Source: Aeromicrobium endophyticum (lineage in GTDB: Bacteria; Actinomycetota; Actinomycetes; Propionibacteriales; Nocardioidaceae). From it: a stretch of DNA of 64,000 bases. This document shows, in pieces, positions 1 through 7,949 of the stretch (position 1 is the first letter of the stretch; each line of letters opens with the position of its first letter). The position numbers and the translations under genes are program-made. The stretch covers positions 186,001 through 250,000 of the forward strand of contig NZ_QUBR01000003.1 in NCBI RefSeq assembly GCF_003586285.1, written 5' to 3'. Below the pieces are notes generated by a model. The model was not told the origin of the DNA and made no database searches. It saw only the letters and a list, made by a program, of their open reading frames with translations.

Positions 1-910
1 AGTCGGCGACGTGCACCGTGCGGGCGGGCGTCGCGCCCTCCTTGCCGCCGAACACGCCGTAGCCGAGACGGAAGTCGAGCGGCGTGCCGACGACGACGAC
101 CAGGTCGGCCCGGTTGAACGACGTCGACCGGGCCTTGGTGACGAGCTGCGGGTGGCCACCCGGGACGATGCCGCGGCCCATTCCGTTGGCGATGACGGGG
201 ATGCCGGTCTGCTGCACGAACTGCAGCGCGGCGACCTCGGCGCGGTCGGCCCAGACGTCGGTGCCGAGCACCAGCACGGGGCGCTCGGACGTGCGCAGCA
301 GCTCGGCGATGGCCCGCAGCGCGTCGGGATCGGGCTGCACGGGCGCCGTGGTGTTGCCCTGCGAGGGCGTGCCGACCGGGGCGCTGTTGAAGAACTCGTC
401 CATCGGCACGTCGACGAACGCGGGGCCCCGGTGAGACGAGCCGGCCAGCGTGAAGGCCTCGTCGATCGTGGGCGCGATGTCGGCGACGGTGTGCGCCGTG
501 GTGGCCGACTTGGAGATCGACGAGAAGATCGGCGGGTGGTCGAGCTCTTGCAGGCTGCCGGTGCCCCACCGGTTGTTGGGCGCGCGGCCGCCGACGACCA
601 CCAGCGGCGAGCCCGAGAAGCTGGCCTGCGCCACGGCGCTGACGCCGTTGGTGACGCCGGGCCCGGCGGTGAGCACCGCGAGCCCGGGCGCGCGGGTCAG
701 CTTGCCGATCGCCTCGGCGGCGAAGACCGCGGTGGGCTCGTGCCGCACGTCGACGATCGGCATGGCGGGCTCGGTCTTGACCGCTGCGTCGTACATCGGG
801 AACACGTGGGCCCCCGACAGGGTGAACAGCGTCGAGACGCCGTGGGCGCGGGCCACGTCGAGGGCGAGGATGCCGCCGTGCTGCGGCTCGGAGGTCTGGT
901 CGGTCGTCAT
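1..910 (-). CDS. ThDP-dependent enzyme, acetolactate synthase-like (IlvG type), C-terminus cut off by window edge
   Basis: The gene begins with ATG at 910 and runs leftward off the window, so only the first 303 codons are visible. The N-terminal ThDP (PYR) domain spans about residues 10-175. It shows VRHEPTAVFAAEA, whose glutamate is the cofactor-activating Glu of ThDP enzymes, then a GPGVTNG turn and a GSLQELDH segment. The central domain begins around residue 195. From memory it resembles mycobacterial IlvG (Rv1820), a paralogue of the acetolactate synthase catalytic subunit, rather than IlvB. A benzoylformate decarboxylase- or oxalyl-CoA decarboxylase-like activity cannot be excluded without the missing C-terminal half. 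TAACCT lies 7 nt before the ATG and no Shine-Dalgarno is visible, so the mRNA may be leaderless. Confidence 0.85.
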   Translation of the reverse strand, partial: MTTDQTSEPQHGGILALDVARAHGVSTLFTLSGAHVFPMYDAAVKTEPAMPIVDVRHEPTAVFAAEAIGKLTRAPGLAVLTAGPGVTNGVSAVAQASFSGSPLVVVGGRAPNNRWGTGSLQELDHPPIFSSISKSATTAHTVADIAPTIDEAFTLAGSSHRGPAFVDVPMDEFFNSAPVGTPSQGNTTAPVQPDPDALRAIAELLRTSERPVLVLGTDVWADRAEVAALQFVQQTGIPVIANGMGRGIVPGGHPQLVTKARSTSFNRADLVVVVGTPLDFRLGYGVFGGKEGATPARTVHVAD

Positions 911-948
911 GTGACGCAGGTTACTCGACGGTACGGACCAGTTGCGGA

Positions 949-1866
949 TCACCCGAGCGGACGTGCCCGGGTGGTCGGCCGGTACAGCCAGGGCTGCTCG
1001 GCCCTGATCTGGTCGAGCACCGCCAGGATCAGGTCGGCTCGGTGGGCCGGCTGCTCGGCGAAGAGCTCGGCATCGGCCCGCAGGTCGTCACGTCCCTGCA
1101 CGCCGAGCGCGAGCTGGAGGTGCAGCGCCCGCAGGAACGACGACGCGTTGCGGACGCCGGGGGAGGGCCACTCGGCCTCGAGGTGGCCCCGGGTCTGCGG
1201 CGGCTTGATGCCCTGCCCCAGGCGCGCCAGCCACGGCTCGACAATCACGGGGTCGAGCTCGTTGCGGTGCAGCAGCGTCATGACGGCGTAGGCCAGGCGG
1301 TCGTCCTCGCCGTGTCGCCAGATGTACGACGTGGGGGTCAGCACGCGGTCGGCGATGACGTCGAGCAGCACCGTCAGCTCGAGCCGTCCGAAGTGCCGCG
1401 ACCGGGCGAGGGCGGCCAGCAGATCGGCGCCGTGGGCGATCGCGTTGGCCCAGCCCATCTCGGGGACCCAGCCGCGCTGGTCCTGCTCGCGGACGTACCA
1501 GGCGGTGGCCCGGTCGCCCCAGTCGAGCACCGACTCCGACGACATCAGGTGCTCGTTGTTGTCACGCCCGATGATCTCGGCCAGCATCAGCGCGCTGTAC
1601 GACCGGCGCATGACCGACACGTCGCCGTCGTGCCCCAGGCCGTAGCGCAGCCCCGGCGCGATGCCGTCGCCGAGCCCGGACAGCAGCTGGTCGTAGACCC
1701 CGCGGGTGATCCACGTCGTCAGCAGGGGATAGGCGAGGTCCTCGCGCGTGCGCGGATTGGGGTGGCCCAGCATCTCGACCAGCTCGACGGTGCACTCGTC
1801 GAGACCCCGGTCGGCGGGCACGTCCATGCCGCTCTGCATCACCGACTGCCAGTACGCCTCGGACAT
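949..1866 (-). CDS. DUF2785 family protein
   Basis: This 305-residue soluble protein has no signal peptide or membrane segment. It is predicted to be largely helical. The central stretch with DRRGWVPEMGW-like spacing followed by AIAHGADLLAAL matches what I recall of DUF2785, a family of unknown function. It sits between the IlvG-like gene and the divergently transcribed pdtaS, with only 39 bases between the two start codons, so its promoter must overlap the pdtaS control region. No catalytic motif is recognised and no function is assigned. Confidence 0.75.
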   Translation of the reverse strand: MSEAYWQSVMQSGMDVPADRGLDECTVELVEMLGHPNPRTREDLAYPLLTTWITRGVYDQLLSGLGDGIAPGLRYGLGHDGDVSVMRRSYSALMLAEIIGRDNNEHLMSSESVLDWGDRATAWYVREQDQRGWVPEMGWANAIAHGADLLAALARSRHFGRLELTVLLDVIADRVLTPTSYIWRHGEDDRLAYAVMTLLHRNELDPVIVEPWLARLGQGIKPPQTRGHLEAEWPSPGVRNASSFLRALHLQLALGVQGRDDLRADAELFAEQPAHRADLILAVLDQIRAEQPWLYRPTTRARPLG

Positions 1867-1905
1867 TGCCTCATCGTGTCACGGCGGCCCGACTACGCTG
1901 CACGT

Positions 1906-3360
1906 GTGCCCACGCTGGACGACATCGCGAAGTCCCAGACATCGCTGACCGCAGACGACGTGGGCTGGCTGCACGCCCTGGTCGCCGACTGGCAGATCAT
2001 CGCCGACCTGTCGTTCGCCGACCTCGTGCTGTGGGTGCCCGACGGCGAGGCCAAGGGCATGTGGGCCGCAGCGCAGATCCGGCCGACCACGGGGCCCACC
2101 ACGCTGCTCGAGGACGTCGCCGGCACCTTCTTGCCGACGCGCGGCGAGCACCCGCTCGAGGTCGCCATGACGACGGGCCGCACGGTGCCCCAGCACGCCG
2201 AGCAGCAGCTCGACGGCTCGCGCATCCTGGTCGAGGCCATCCCGGTGCGCCGCGCCGCACGGACGATCGGCGTCGTCGTCCGGCGCAGCAGCGAGTCGGG
2301 CCTGCGGCCGTCCAGCACCCTCGAGAACGCCTACCTCGAGGCGGCCGGCGAGCTGGGCGAGATGATCCGGCGCGGCGAGTTCCCGGCCCCCGGCTCACGC
2401 TCCGACCTGGCCGACTCGTTGCGGGTCGGCGACGGCTTCATCCGCACCGATGCGCGTGGGACGGTGCGCTACGCGAGCCCCAACGCGATGTCGGCCTACC
2501 GGCGGCTCGGCGTGGTCGGCGACCTCGTCGGCACGCAGCTCGGCGACGTCACCACGGCGCTGGTCGACCGGCGTCCCACCGACCGCAGCGCCCGCGGGGT
2601 GCTGAGCGGCCGCGAGGGCTCGGAGGCCGAGATCGAGAACGCCAGCGCCTCGCTGCTGGTGCGCACGATCCCGCTGCGCTCGTCGGGCCAGCGCAGCGGC
2701 GCCCTGATCCTGCTGCGCGACGTCACCGAGCTACGGCTGCGCGAGCGCGAGCTGGTCTCGAAGGACGCGACGATCCGCGAGATCCACCACCGGGTCAAGA
2801 ACAACCTGCAGACCGTCGCGGCGCTGCTGCGCCTGCAAGGTCGTCGCACCGAGAACCCCGAGGCACGGGCCGCGCTCGAGGAGGCCGTGCGCCGCGTGGG
2901 ATCCATCGCGCTGGTGCACGAGACGCTCAGCCAGTCGTTCAGCGACTTCGTCGAGTTCGACGAGATCGCCGACCGCCTGCTGCACACCGTGCTCGACGTC
3001 TCGAACGGGCCGGCCGGCGCCAACCTCGTGCGTCCCGAGCGGTTCGGCAGCTTCGGGCTGCTGCCGGGCGAGATCGCGACCCCGCTGTCGATGGTGCTGA
3101 CCGAGCTGATCCAGAACGCATCGGCGCACGCCTACGACGAGTCGGGCGGGACGCTGACGCTCGCGGTCAACCGCATCCGCGACAAGATCCGGTTGCGGGT
3201 CAGCGACGACGGAGCAGGGCTCCCGCGCGACTTCGATCCCGCCAGCAGCCTGGGGCTGTCGATCGTCACGACGCTCGTCGAGGGAGAGCTGGGCGGGTCG
3301 CTGGCCTTCGAGCAGCGCGTCGGTGGTGGCACCACGGTGGCCATCACCCTGACCGTCTGA
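1906..3360 (+). CDS. pdtaS: PdtaS-type cytosolic sensor histidine kinase
   Basis: This 484-residue kinase lacks membrane segments. It has an N-terminal GAF-like domain (about 10-150), a PAS-like domain (about 165-275), and a HisKA_2/HWE-type transmitter. The transmitter motif is REIHHRVKNNLQTVAALLR, with H294 and H295 as the phosphoacceptor pair. An ATPase domain follows with an N-box (ELIQNASAHA) and DDGAGLP. The layout and motif match Mycobacterium tuberculosis PdtaS, which phosphorylates the ANTAR antiterminator PdtaR and responds to metals and NO. The GTG at 1906 is chosen because the protein then starts like PdtaS (PTLDDIAKSQ). A longer open frame upstream is antisense to the DUF2785 gene. 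It faces whiB1 tail-to-tail, the same pairing as Rv3220c/Rv3219. Confidence 0.92.
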   Translation: MPTLDDIAKSQTSLTADDVGWLHALVADWQIIADLSFADLVLWVPDGEAKGMWAAAQIRPTTGPTTLLEDVAGTFLPTRGEHPLEVAMTTGRTVPQHAEQQLDGSRILVEAIPVRRAARTIGVVVRRSSESGLRPSSTLENAYLEAAGELGEMIRRGEFPAPGSRSDLADSLRVGDGFIRTDARGTVRYASPNAMSAYRRLGVVGDLVGTQLGDVTTALVDRRPTDRSARGVLSGREGSEAEIENASASLLVRTIPLRSSGQRSGALILLRDVTELRLRERELVSKDATIREIHHRVKNNLQTVAALLRLQGRRTENPEARAALEEAVRRVGSIALVHETLSQSFSDFVEFDEIADRLLHTVLDVSNGPAGANLVRPERFGSFGLLPGEIATPLSMVLTELIQNASAHAYDESGGTLTLAVNRIRDKIRLRVSDDGAGLPRDFDPASSLGLSIVTTLVEGELGGSLAFEQRVGGGTTVAITLTV

Positions 3361-3426
3361 GGCCTGGTCGCTCGCGCTGGCAGCGGGTCTCGAGGCGGTG
3401 ACGCGGCGGGCGGCAGGAGATACAAA

Positions 3427-3456
3427 GAACCCCGCGGCCGTCAGGCCACGGGGTTC
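3427..3456. terminator. bidirectional intrinsic terminator between pdtaS and whiB1
   Basis: Arms GAACCCCG (3427-3434) and CGGGGTTC (3449-3456) pair perfectly. A second GGCC/GGCC stem lies inside, with a GTCA loop. Read on the minus strand, the hairpin is followed by TTTGTAT, a U-rich run, 19 nt past the whiB1 stop. It can therefore end whiB1 transcripts well and pdtaS transcripts less efficiently. Confidence 0.85.
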
Positions 3457-3474
3457 ACCGATACGTGCGCTTGC

Positions 3475-3726
3475 TCAGGCGGTACGAATACGTGCCCGTG
3501 CATTGCGACGCTTCAGCGTACGACGTTCGTCTTCGCTCAAGCCTCCCCACACACCGTGGTCCTGTCCGGACTCGAGTGCCCACTGAAGGCACTGCTCGCG
3601 GACATCACAGCGGCGGCATACGACCTTGGCCTCTTCGATCTGCAAGATGGCAGGACCCGTGTTGCCGATGGGGAAGAAGAGCTCAGGATCCTCATCGAGG
3701 CATGCCGACTTGTGGCGCCAATCCAT
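3475..3726 (-). CDS. whiB1: WhiB1-type iron-sulfur transcription regulator
   Basis: This 83-residue Wbl protein has all four [4Fe-4S] ligands: C9, C37, C40 and C46, in the pattern C-x27-C-x2-C-x5-C. It also has the GVWGG turn (58-62) and a basic C-terminal tail (RRTLKRRNARARIRTA) for DNA binding. It is nearly superimposable on mycobacterial WhiB1, an essential NO-sensing partner of the primary sigma factor. The ATG at 3726 is preceded by GGAAGGAG at ideal distance. An in-frame extension upstream lacks any similarity and is not included. WhiB1 next to pdtaS is a conserved actinobacterial pairing. Confidence 0.95.
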   Translation of the reverse strand: MDWRHKSACLDEDPELFFPIGNTGPAILQIEEAKVVCRRCDVREQCLQWALESGQDHGVWGGLSEDERRTLKRRNARARIRTA

Positions 3727-3884
3727 GGGGACACTCCTTCCCGTTCGGTGTTGCGCCCGAGGCAGATCTGTTTGACCTGTCAAACGGGCATTGGGTCCCA
3801 TGGTTTCAACATTCCCGGTCGTTTACAAGGGCAACGACGCCGGGCGAATTGTCGGATGAGTCACATGCTGCCTACGCTGGCGTC

Positions 3885-4280
3885 GTGACGTCTCCCGGAC
3901 GGCCGTCGGGAACGGCCAAGATCCTGCTCGTGACGGCTGCTGCCGTCGTCTCGGTGGAGGCGTTGACCTTCGGCGTGCTGGCGGTGCTCGAGCTGCTCGC
4001 CGTGTCGTCCGACCGGGTGGGTCTCGGCGTCGGCGCCACGATCTTCCTGCTCGTCGTCGCTGCCGGCCTGGCGTGGGCGGCGTCCCGCGTCGCGGTGGGC
4101 GAGTCGTGGGCGCGCAGCCCCCTCGTGCTGGCCCAGCTGGTGCAGCTGGGCCTGGCGTGGAACTTCCGCGGCGACCCGGCCTGGCTCACGCCCGCCATCG
4201 CGCTGCCCGCCGTCGCCGTGCTGGGGTGCCTGCTCGCGCCGCCGGTCACGCGCGCGCTGGCCGACCACCACGGGGCCTGA
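3885..4280 (+). CDS. small integral membrane protein of unknown function
   Basis: This 131-residue protein starts with GTG and has four hydrophobic segments, at about 12-38, 45-68, 85-95 and 100-122. The last two are linked by a short polar turn (NFRGDPAWLTP). I recognise no characterised family, though similar four-helix proteins are common beside whiB1 in actinobacteria. It is transcribed away from whiB1; the intergenic region 3727-3884 must contain both promoters. There is no signal-cleavage site and no enzymatic motif. Confidence 0.7.
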   Translation: MTSPGRPSGTAKILLVTAAAVVSVEALTFGVLAVLELLAVSSDRVGLGVGATIFLLVVAAGLAWAASRVAVGESWARSPLVLAQLVQLGLAWNFRGDPAWLTPAIALPAVAVLGCLLAPPVTRALADHHGA

Positions 4281-4441
4281 CGGTCGCCGGCGTGTGACAC
4301 GATAGGAGCGGGGCGCAACCCGCCCCCTCCCGCCTCGGCGGCTCGCACAGCAGCGGTCAGACACCGCGCCGGCGACCTGATCGGTCCCGTTGAGAGAATT
4401 CTCGTCGAGCCCTGCCGGCCACGTCCCCCCGAGGAATCATC

Positions 4442-5644
4442 TTGTCCATCGTCGCCACCGACCTCGACGTCCAGAACGCCCCCGATCCCGACGACCCGGT
4501 CTTCGCGCTGCACCGCGGCGGGAAGATGAGCATCGCGGCCTCCGTGCCGATCCGCGACGCCCACGACCTGTCGCTCGCCTACACGCCCGGCGTGGCGAGG
4601 GTCTGCGAGGCCATCGCGACCGATCCCGAGGTGGCGCACGACTACACCTGGGTCTCCAACACCGTCGCGGTGGTCACCGACGGCACCGCCGTGCTGGGGC
4701 TGGGCGACATCGGCCCGGCCGCGTCCATGCCGGTCATGGAGGGCAAGGCCATCTTGTTCAAGCAGTTCGGCGGGGTCGACGCCATCCCGATCGCGCTCGA
4801 CACGACCGACGTCGACGAGATCGTCGAGACCGTCGTGCGGCTCGCACCGTCGTTCGGCGGCATCAACCTCGAGGACATCTCGAGCCCGCGGTGCTTCGAG
4901 ATCGAGCGGCGGCTCGTCGAGCGGCTCGACATCCCGGTCTTCCACGACGACCAGCACGGCACGGCCGTCGTGACGCTGGCCGCCCTGATCAACTCCGCCA
5001 GGCTGACCGACCGCGACCTGCAGGACCTCAAGGTCGTCATCTCCGGTGCCGGTGCCGCCGGCGTCGCGATCATGAAGATCCTGCAGTCGGCCGGGGTGCG
5101 CAAGATCGCCGTCGTCGATCGCGCGGGCGTGATTCACCCGGGCCGCGACGACCTCAACGACGTCAAGCGGTGGCTCGCCGATCAGACGGCGGGCTGGGCT
5201 CGTCCCGGGTCGATCGCCGACGCCCTCGACGAGGCCGACGTGTTCATCGGCGTCTCCGGCGGCACGGTGCCCGAAGAAGCGGTCGCCCGCATGGCACCCG
5301 AGGCCATCGTGTTCGCGATGGCCAACCCGCACCCCGAGGTGCACCCCGACGTCGCGCACCAGTACGCACGGGTCGTGGCCACCGGCCGCTCCGACTTCCC
5401 CAACCAGATCAACAACGTGCTGGTGTTCCCGGGCATCTTCCGCGGCGCGCTCGACGTGCGCGCCACCCGCATCTCCGAGGACATGAAGATCGCCGCCGCG
5501 ACCGCCATCGCCGACCTCGTGGGCGACGACCTCTCCGAGACCTACGTCATCCCGTCGCCGTTCGACTCGCGCGTGGCGACGGCCGTCTCGCGCGCCGTGA
5601 CCGACTCGGCCCGCCGCGAGGGTCTCGCCCGCCGACCGTACTGA
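4442..5644 (+). CDS. NAD(P)-dependent malic enzyme
   Basis: The enzyme catalyses oxidative decarboxylation of malate to pyruvate. It is a 400-residue bacterial short form without a phosphotransacetylase extension. Visible motifs are SLAYTPGVARVC with catalytic Y47, EGKAILFKQFGGVDA with the proton-abstracting K102, FHDDQHGTAVV with metal-binding aspartates, and GAGAAGVAI in the dinucleotide-binding domain. The start is TTG at 4442 with GAGGAA just upstream; an ATG at codon 29 would remove conserved sequence. Cofactor preference (NAD or NADP) is not decided here. It probably feeds pyruvate to acetyl-CoA metabolism and is followed after 28 nt by an oxidoreductase on the same strand. Confidence 0.92.
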   Translation: MSIVATDLDVQNAPDPDDPVFALHRGGKMSIAASVPIRDAHDLSLAYTPGVARVCEAIATDPEVAHDYTWVSNTVAVVTDGTAVLGLGDIGPAASMPVMEGKAILFKQFGGVDAIPIALDTTDVDEIVETVVRLAPSFGGINLEDISSPRCFEIERRLVERLDIPVFHDDQHGTAVVTLAALINSARLTDRDLQDLKVVISGAGAAGVAIMKILQSAGVRKIAVVDRAGVIHPGRDDLNDVKRWLADQTAGWARPGSIADALDEADVFIGVSGGTVPEEAVARMAPEAIVFAMANPHPEVHPDVAHQYARVVATGRSDFPNQINNVLVFPGIFRGALDVRATRISEDMKIAAATAIADLVGDDLSETYVIPSPFDSRVATAVSRAVTDSARREGLARRPY

Positions 5645-5672
5645 TCCCCCGAGCACATCCGAGGAGCACGAC

Positions 5673-6641
5673 ATGTTCGCCGTCTACGCAGGCCAGATCG
5701 TCCCCACCGACCCGCTGTCGGGTCTGGTCGTGGGCGAGCGTCCCGACCCCGAGGTCCCCGAGGGATGGACGACGGTGACGGTCAAGGCGGCATCGATCAA
5801 CCACCACGACGTGTGGAGCCTGCGAGGCGTCGGTCTCCGCGAGGAGTCGCTGCCCATGATCCTCGGGTGCGACGCCGCGGGCTACGACGAGGACGGCAAC
5901 GAGGTGCTGGTGCACGCGGTCATCAGCGACCCGTCGTGGCGCGGCGACGAGACCCTCGACCCCCGGCGCTCGCTGCTGTCGGAGCGGCACCAGGGCACCT
6001 TCGCCGAGAAGGTCGCGGTGCCCGCCCGCAACGTCGTGCCCAAGCCGGCCGGGCTCTCGTTCGCCGAGGCAGCCTGCCTGCCGACGGCGTGGTTGACGGC
6101 CTACCGCATGCTGTTCACCCAGTCGGGCCTCAAGCAGGGCGACACGGTGCTGGTGCAGGGCGCGGGGGGCGGCGTGGCCACCGCCGCGATCACCCTCGCC
6201 CGGGCGGCCGGCTTTCGGGTGTACGCGACGAGTCGCGACGAGGACAAGCGGTCGCGCGCGGTCGAGATCGGCGCGCACGAGGCATTCGAGTCGGGCGCCA
6301 GGCTGCCCGCCAAGGTCGATGCGGTCATCGAGACCGTCGGGGCCGCCACGTGGTCGCACTCGGTCAAGTCGATGCGCCCGGGCGGCACGATCGTGATCTC
6401 GGGCGCGACCTCGGGCGACGCCCCGACGCACGCCGAGCTGACACGCATCTTCTTCCAGCAGATGCGCGTGCACGGGTCGACGATGGGCACCCGCGACGAG
6501 CTGCACGCGCTCGCCCAGTTCATGGACGTCACGGGCACCCGTCCGCTGATCGACCGCGAGATCCCGATGGCCGACGCCGCCTCGGGCCTGCAGAGCGTCA
6601 TCGACGGCAGCGTCTTCGGCAAGATCGTCCTGACCCTCTGA
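5673..6641 (+). CDS. zinc-independent MDR-family dehydrogenase (quinone oxidoreductase-like)
   Basis: This 322-residue medium-chain dehydrogenase/reductase has a GroES-like N-terminal half (1-130). Its Rossmann half shows VLVQGAGGGVATAAI at about 155-170. The catalytic-zinc and structural-zinc cysteine clusters of alcohol dehydrogenases are absent, placing it with quinone oxidoreductases/enoyl reductases. An AGG-containing RBS (CCGAGGAGCACGAC) lies before the ATG. It follows the malic enzyme by 28 nt and is probably co-transcribed. The substrate cannot be read from sequence. Confidence 0.85.
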   Translation: MFAVYAGQIVPTDPLSGLVVGERPDPEVPEGWTTVTVKAASINHHDVWSLRGVGLREESLPMILGCDAAGYDEDGNEVLVHAVISDPSWRGDETLDPRRSLLSERHQGTFAEKVAVPARNVVPKPAGLSFAEAACLPTAWLTAYRMLFTQSGLKQGDTVLVQGAGGGVATAAITLARAAGFRVYATSRDEDKRSRAVEIGAHEAFESGARLPAKVDAVIETVGAATWSHSVKSMRPGGTIVISGATSGDAPTHAELTRIFFQQMRVHGSTMGTRDELHALAQFMDVTGTRPLIDREIPMADAASGLQSVIDGSVFGKIVLTL

Positions 6642-6684
6642 CCCAGGAAGGATGCAGTCCTCCGCAGATCCGGGTTGGGGCGGC

Positions 6685-7443
6685 TCAGTCGTCGGCGAGG
6701 GTGTGGCGCAGGTAGCGCGCGGGGGTGTGGCGCAGGTAGCGCGCGGGGGTGTCGAGGTAGGCGCGGTAGTGACGGACCAGCTCGAGCTCGTCCCACGTCG
6801 TCTCGCGCAGACCCCAGTCACCGACCTCGAGGACGTGGGCGCCCGGCAGCGACGCGAGGACGGGGGAGTGCGTGGCGCACAGCACCTGGCCACCGGCCTG
6901 CGCGATGTCGTGCAGGACCCGGATGAGCGTCAGGCTCGATCGGAATGACAAGGCCGCCTCGGGCTCGTCGAGGCAGTAGAAGCCCGCGGAGTCGAACTTG
7001 CGCGTCAGCACCTCGAGGAACGACTCGCCGTGGCTCATGGCGTGGTAATCGGTGTCGTTCGGGCCGCGGTGCTCGTCCATGTAGGTGTACCAGCCGTGCA
7101 TCGTCTCGGCGCGCAGGAAGAAGCCCCACCGTCCCGCCCCGATGCCTCGTTGGATGCCGAGGTGGTGGTGCAGCGGCGACTCGCTGGCCCTCGTCTCGTG
7201 CCGCCCGTGCGCAGTGCCGCCCTCGGGCGAGAGCCCGTAGGCGACCGCGACAGCCTCGACGAGGGTCGACTTGCCCGAGCCGTTCTCGCCGACCAGGAAC
7301 GTCACGCCGGGCGGCAGGTCGAGGCCGTCGGCGAGCACCTGCGCCACGGCCGGGATCGTGTTCGGCCACGCGTCCGGGTCGAACGGGATGTCCGGATGGG
7401 GGGACATGACGACCCGCACGACGGGCGGCTGGTCGAACCTCAT
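6685..7443 (-). CDS. AAA/ABC-type ATPase, COG3910-like
   Basis: This 252-residue stand-alone P-loop ATPase has Walker A GENGSGKST (about 51-59) and Walker B FYCLDEPEAAL (about 156-166). An ATHSPVLASLPG switch segment follows, typical of SMC/ABC-type or OLD-like ATPases. There are no membrane or DNA-binding domains. It resembles predicted ATPases of COG3910, whose role is unknown. The extreme C-terminus carries an exact in-frame duplication of eight residues (TPARYLRH twice), described separately. It faces the oxidoreductase gene tail to tail. Confidence 0.82.
   Translation of the reverse strand: MRFDQPPVVRVVMSPHPDIPFDPDAWPNTIPAVAQVLADGLDLPPGVTFLVGENGSGKSTLVEAVAVAYGLSPEGGTAHGRHETRASESPLHHHLGIQRGIGAGRWGFFLRAETMHGWYTYMDEHRGPNDTDYHAMSHGESFLEVLTRKFDSAGFYCLDEPEAALSFRSSLTLIRVLHDIAQAGGQVLCATHSPVLASLPGAHVLEVGDWGLRETTWDELELVRHYRAYLDTPARYLRHTPARYLRHTLADD
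6701..6748. repeat. exact 24-bp tandem duplication inside the AAA ATPase C-terminus
   Basis: GTGTGGCGCAGGTAGCGCGC plus GGGG occurs twice in direct succession (6701-6724 and 6725-6748). Because 24 is divisible by three, the gene stays open and gains one extra TPARYLRH unit just before its stop. It looks like a recent slippage event. Confidence 0.9.
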
Positions 7444-7456
7444 GCGTGCGCGTCGA

Positions 7457-7627
7457 TCAGGGCACTTGGTCGTCGGGGAACGGCTGAGCCATCTGCAGGA
7501 TCATGCTCGCGGGGTACGTACGACCCTCGTGGGCCGACTGCAGGTGCGCGTCGACCGCCGTGACGAAGTCGTCGTCGCTGCGGCCCACCAGCTGCTCGCC
7601 GCACGGGCACATCAACATCTTGGCCAT
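7457..7627 (-). CDS. small zinc-finger-like protein, DUF1059-like
   Basis: This 56-residue protein has CPCGEQLVGRSDD followed by VDAHLQSAHEG, a CxC...H-x4-H pattern typical of small zinc-binding domains. The layout recalls DUF1059 proteins, but the match is weak. A strong Shine-Dalgarno (CAGGAGGAAGACCG) precedes the ATG at 7627, which is the main evidence that it is a gene. It lies just upstream of the AAA ATPase on the same strand, with 13 nt between stop and next start. Confidence 0.68.
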   Translation of the reverse strand: MAKMLMCPCGEQLVGRSDDDFVTAVDAHLQSAHEGRTYPASMILQMAQPFPDDQVP

Positions 7628-7660
7628 CGGTCTTCCTCCTGCTGATCTCTGAGCGCTTGC

Positions 7661-7729
7661 GTGGTTTCGACAGGCTGGCGGCTTCGCCGCGTCTCGCTCA
7701 ACCTGGCGACACGCTCGTTCGCAGAGCTC
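7661..7729. repeat. dispersed intergenic GC-rich repeat, copy 1
   Basis: This 69-nt gene-free patch holds TTTCGACAGGCT, GGCGGCTTCGCCGCG (self-complementary around the TTCG) and TCGCAGAGCTC. The palindromic core recurs at 46510-46524 and in part at 56573-56585. TCGCAGAGCTC recurs at 56648-56658, and TCGACAGGCT at 49252-49261. Such short intergenic elements are frequent in Nocardioidaceae-like genomes. Their function is unknown. Confidence 0.6.
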
Positions 7730-7738
7730 ACTGCGGTG

Positions 7739-7918
7739 TCACTCATCCTCATCGTCGTCGAGGCGAGCCAGCCAGGTGGCCAGGCGCTCGACGGGGATCT
7801 CGAAGTCGGGGTTGAGGTCGACGAACGTGCTGAGCTGCTCGGCGAGCCAGGCGAAGGTGACTTCCTCGTCACCCCGCCTGGCCTGCAGCTCCTCGATCCC
7901 GCGGTCGGTGAAGTACAT
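7739..7918 (-). CDS. DUF6104-like small acidic protein
   Basis: This 59-residue acidic protein starts MYFTDRGIEELQARRGDEEV and ends in a run of aspartate and glutamate (LDDDEDE). It resembles the actinobacterial DUF6104 family of about 60 residues that begin MYFTDRGIEEL. No catalytic or metal motif is seen. It lies 31 nt downstream of kgd on the same strand, so it is probably part of the kgd transcript. A functional link to 2-oxoglutarate metabolism is only inferred from position. Confidence 0.8.
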   Translation of the reverse strand: MYFTDRGIEELQARRGDEEVTFAWLAEQLSTFVDLNPDFEIPVERLATWLARLDDDEDE

Positions 7919-7949
7919 CAGCGATCGTCTCCGCAGCTCTTCGTGCGCC

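Noticed and set aside
890..930. A meaA-type operator at the IlvG-like gene because AGTAACCTG occurs before its ATG
   Set aside because: The matching left arm is absent (GTAC instead of GTTAC at the required distance); the shared part is just a leaderless -10 box.
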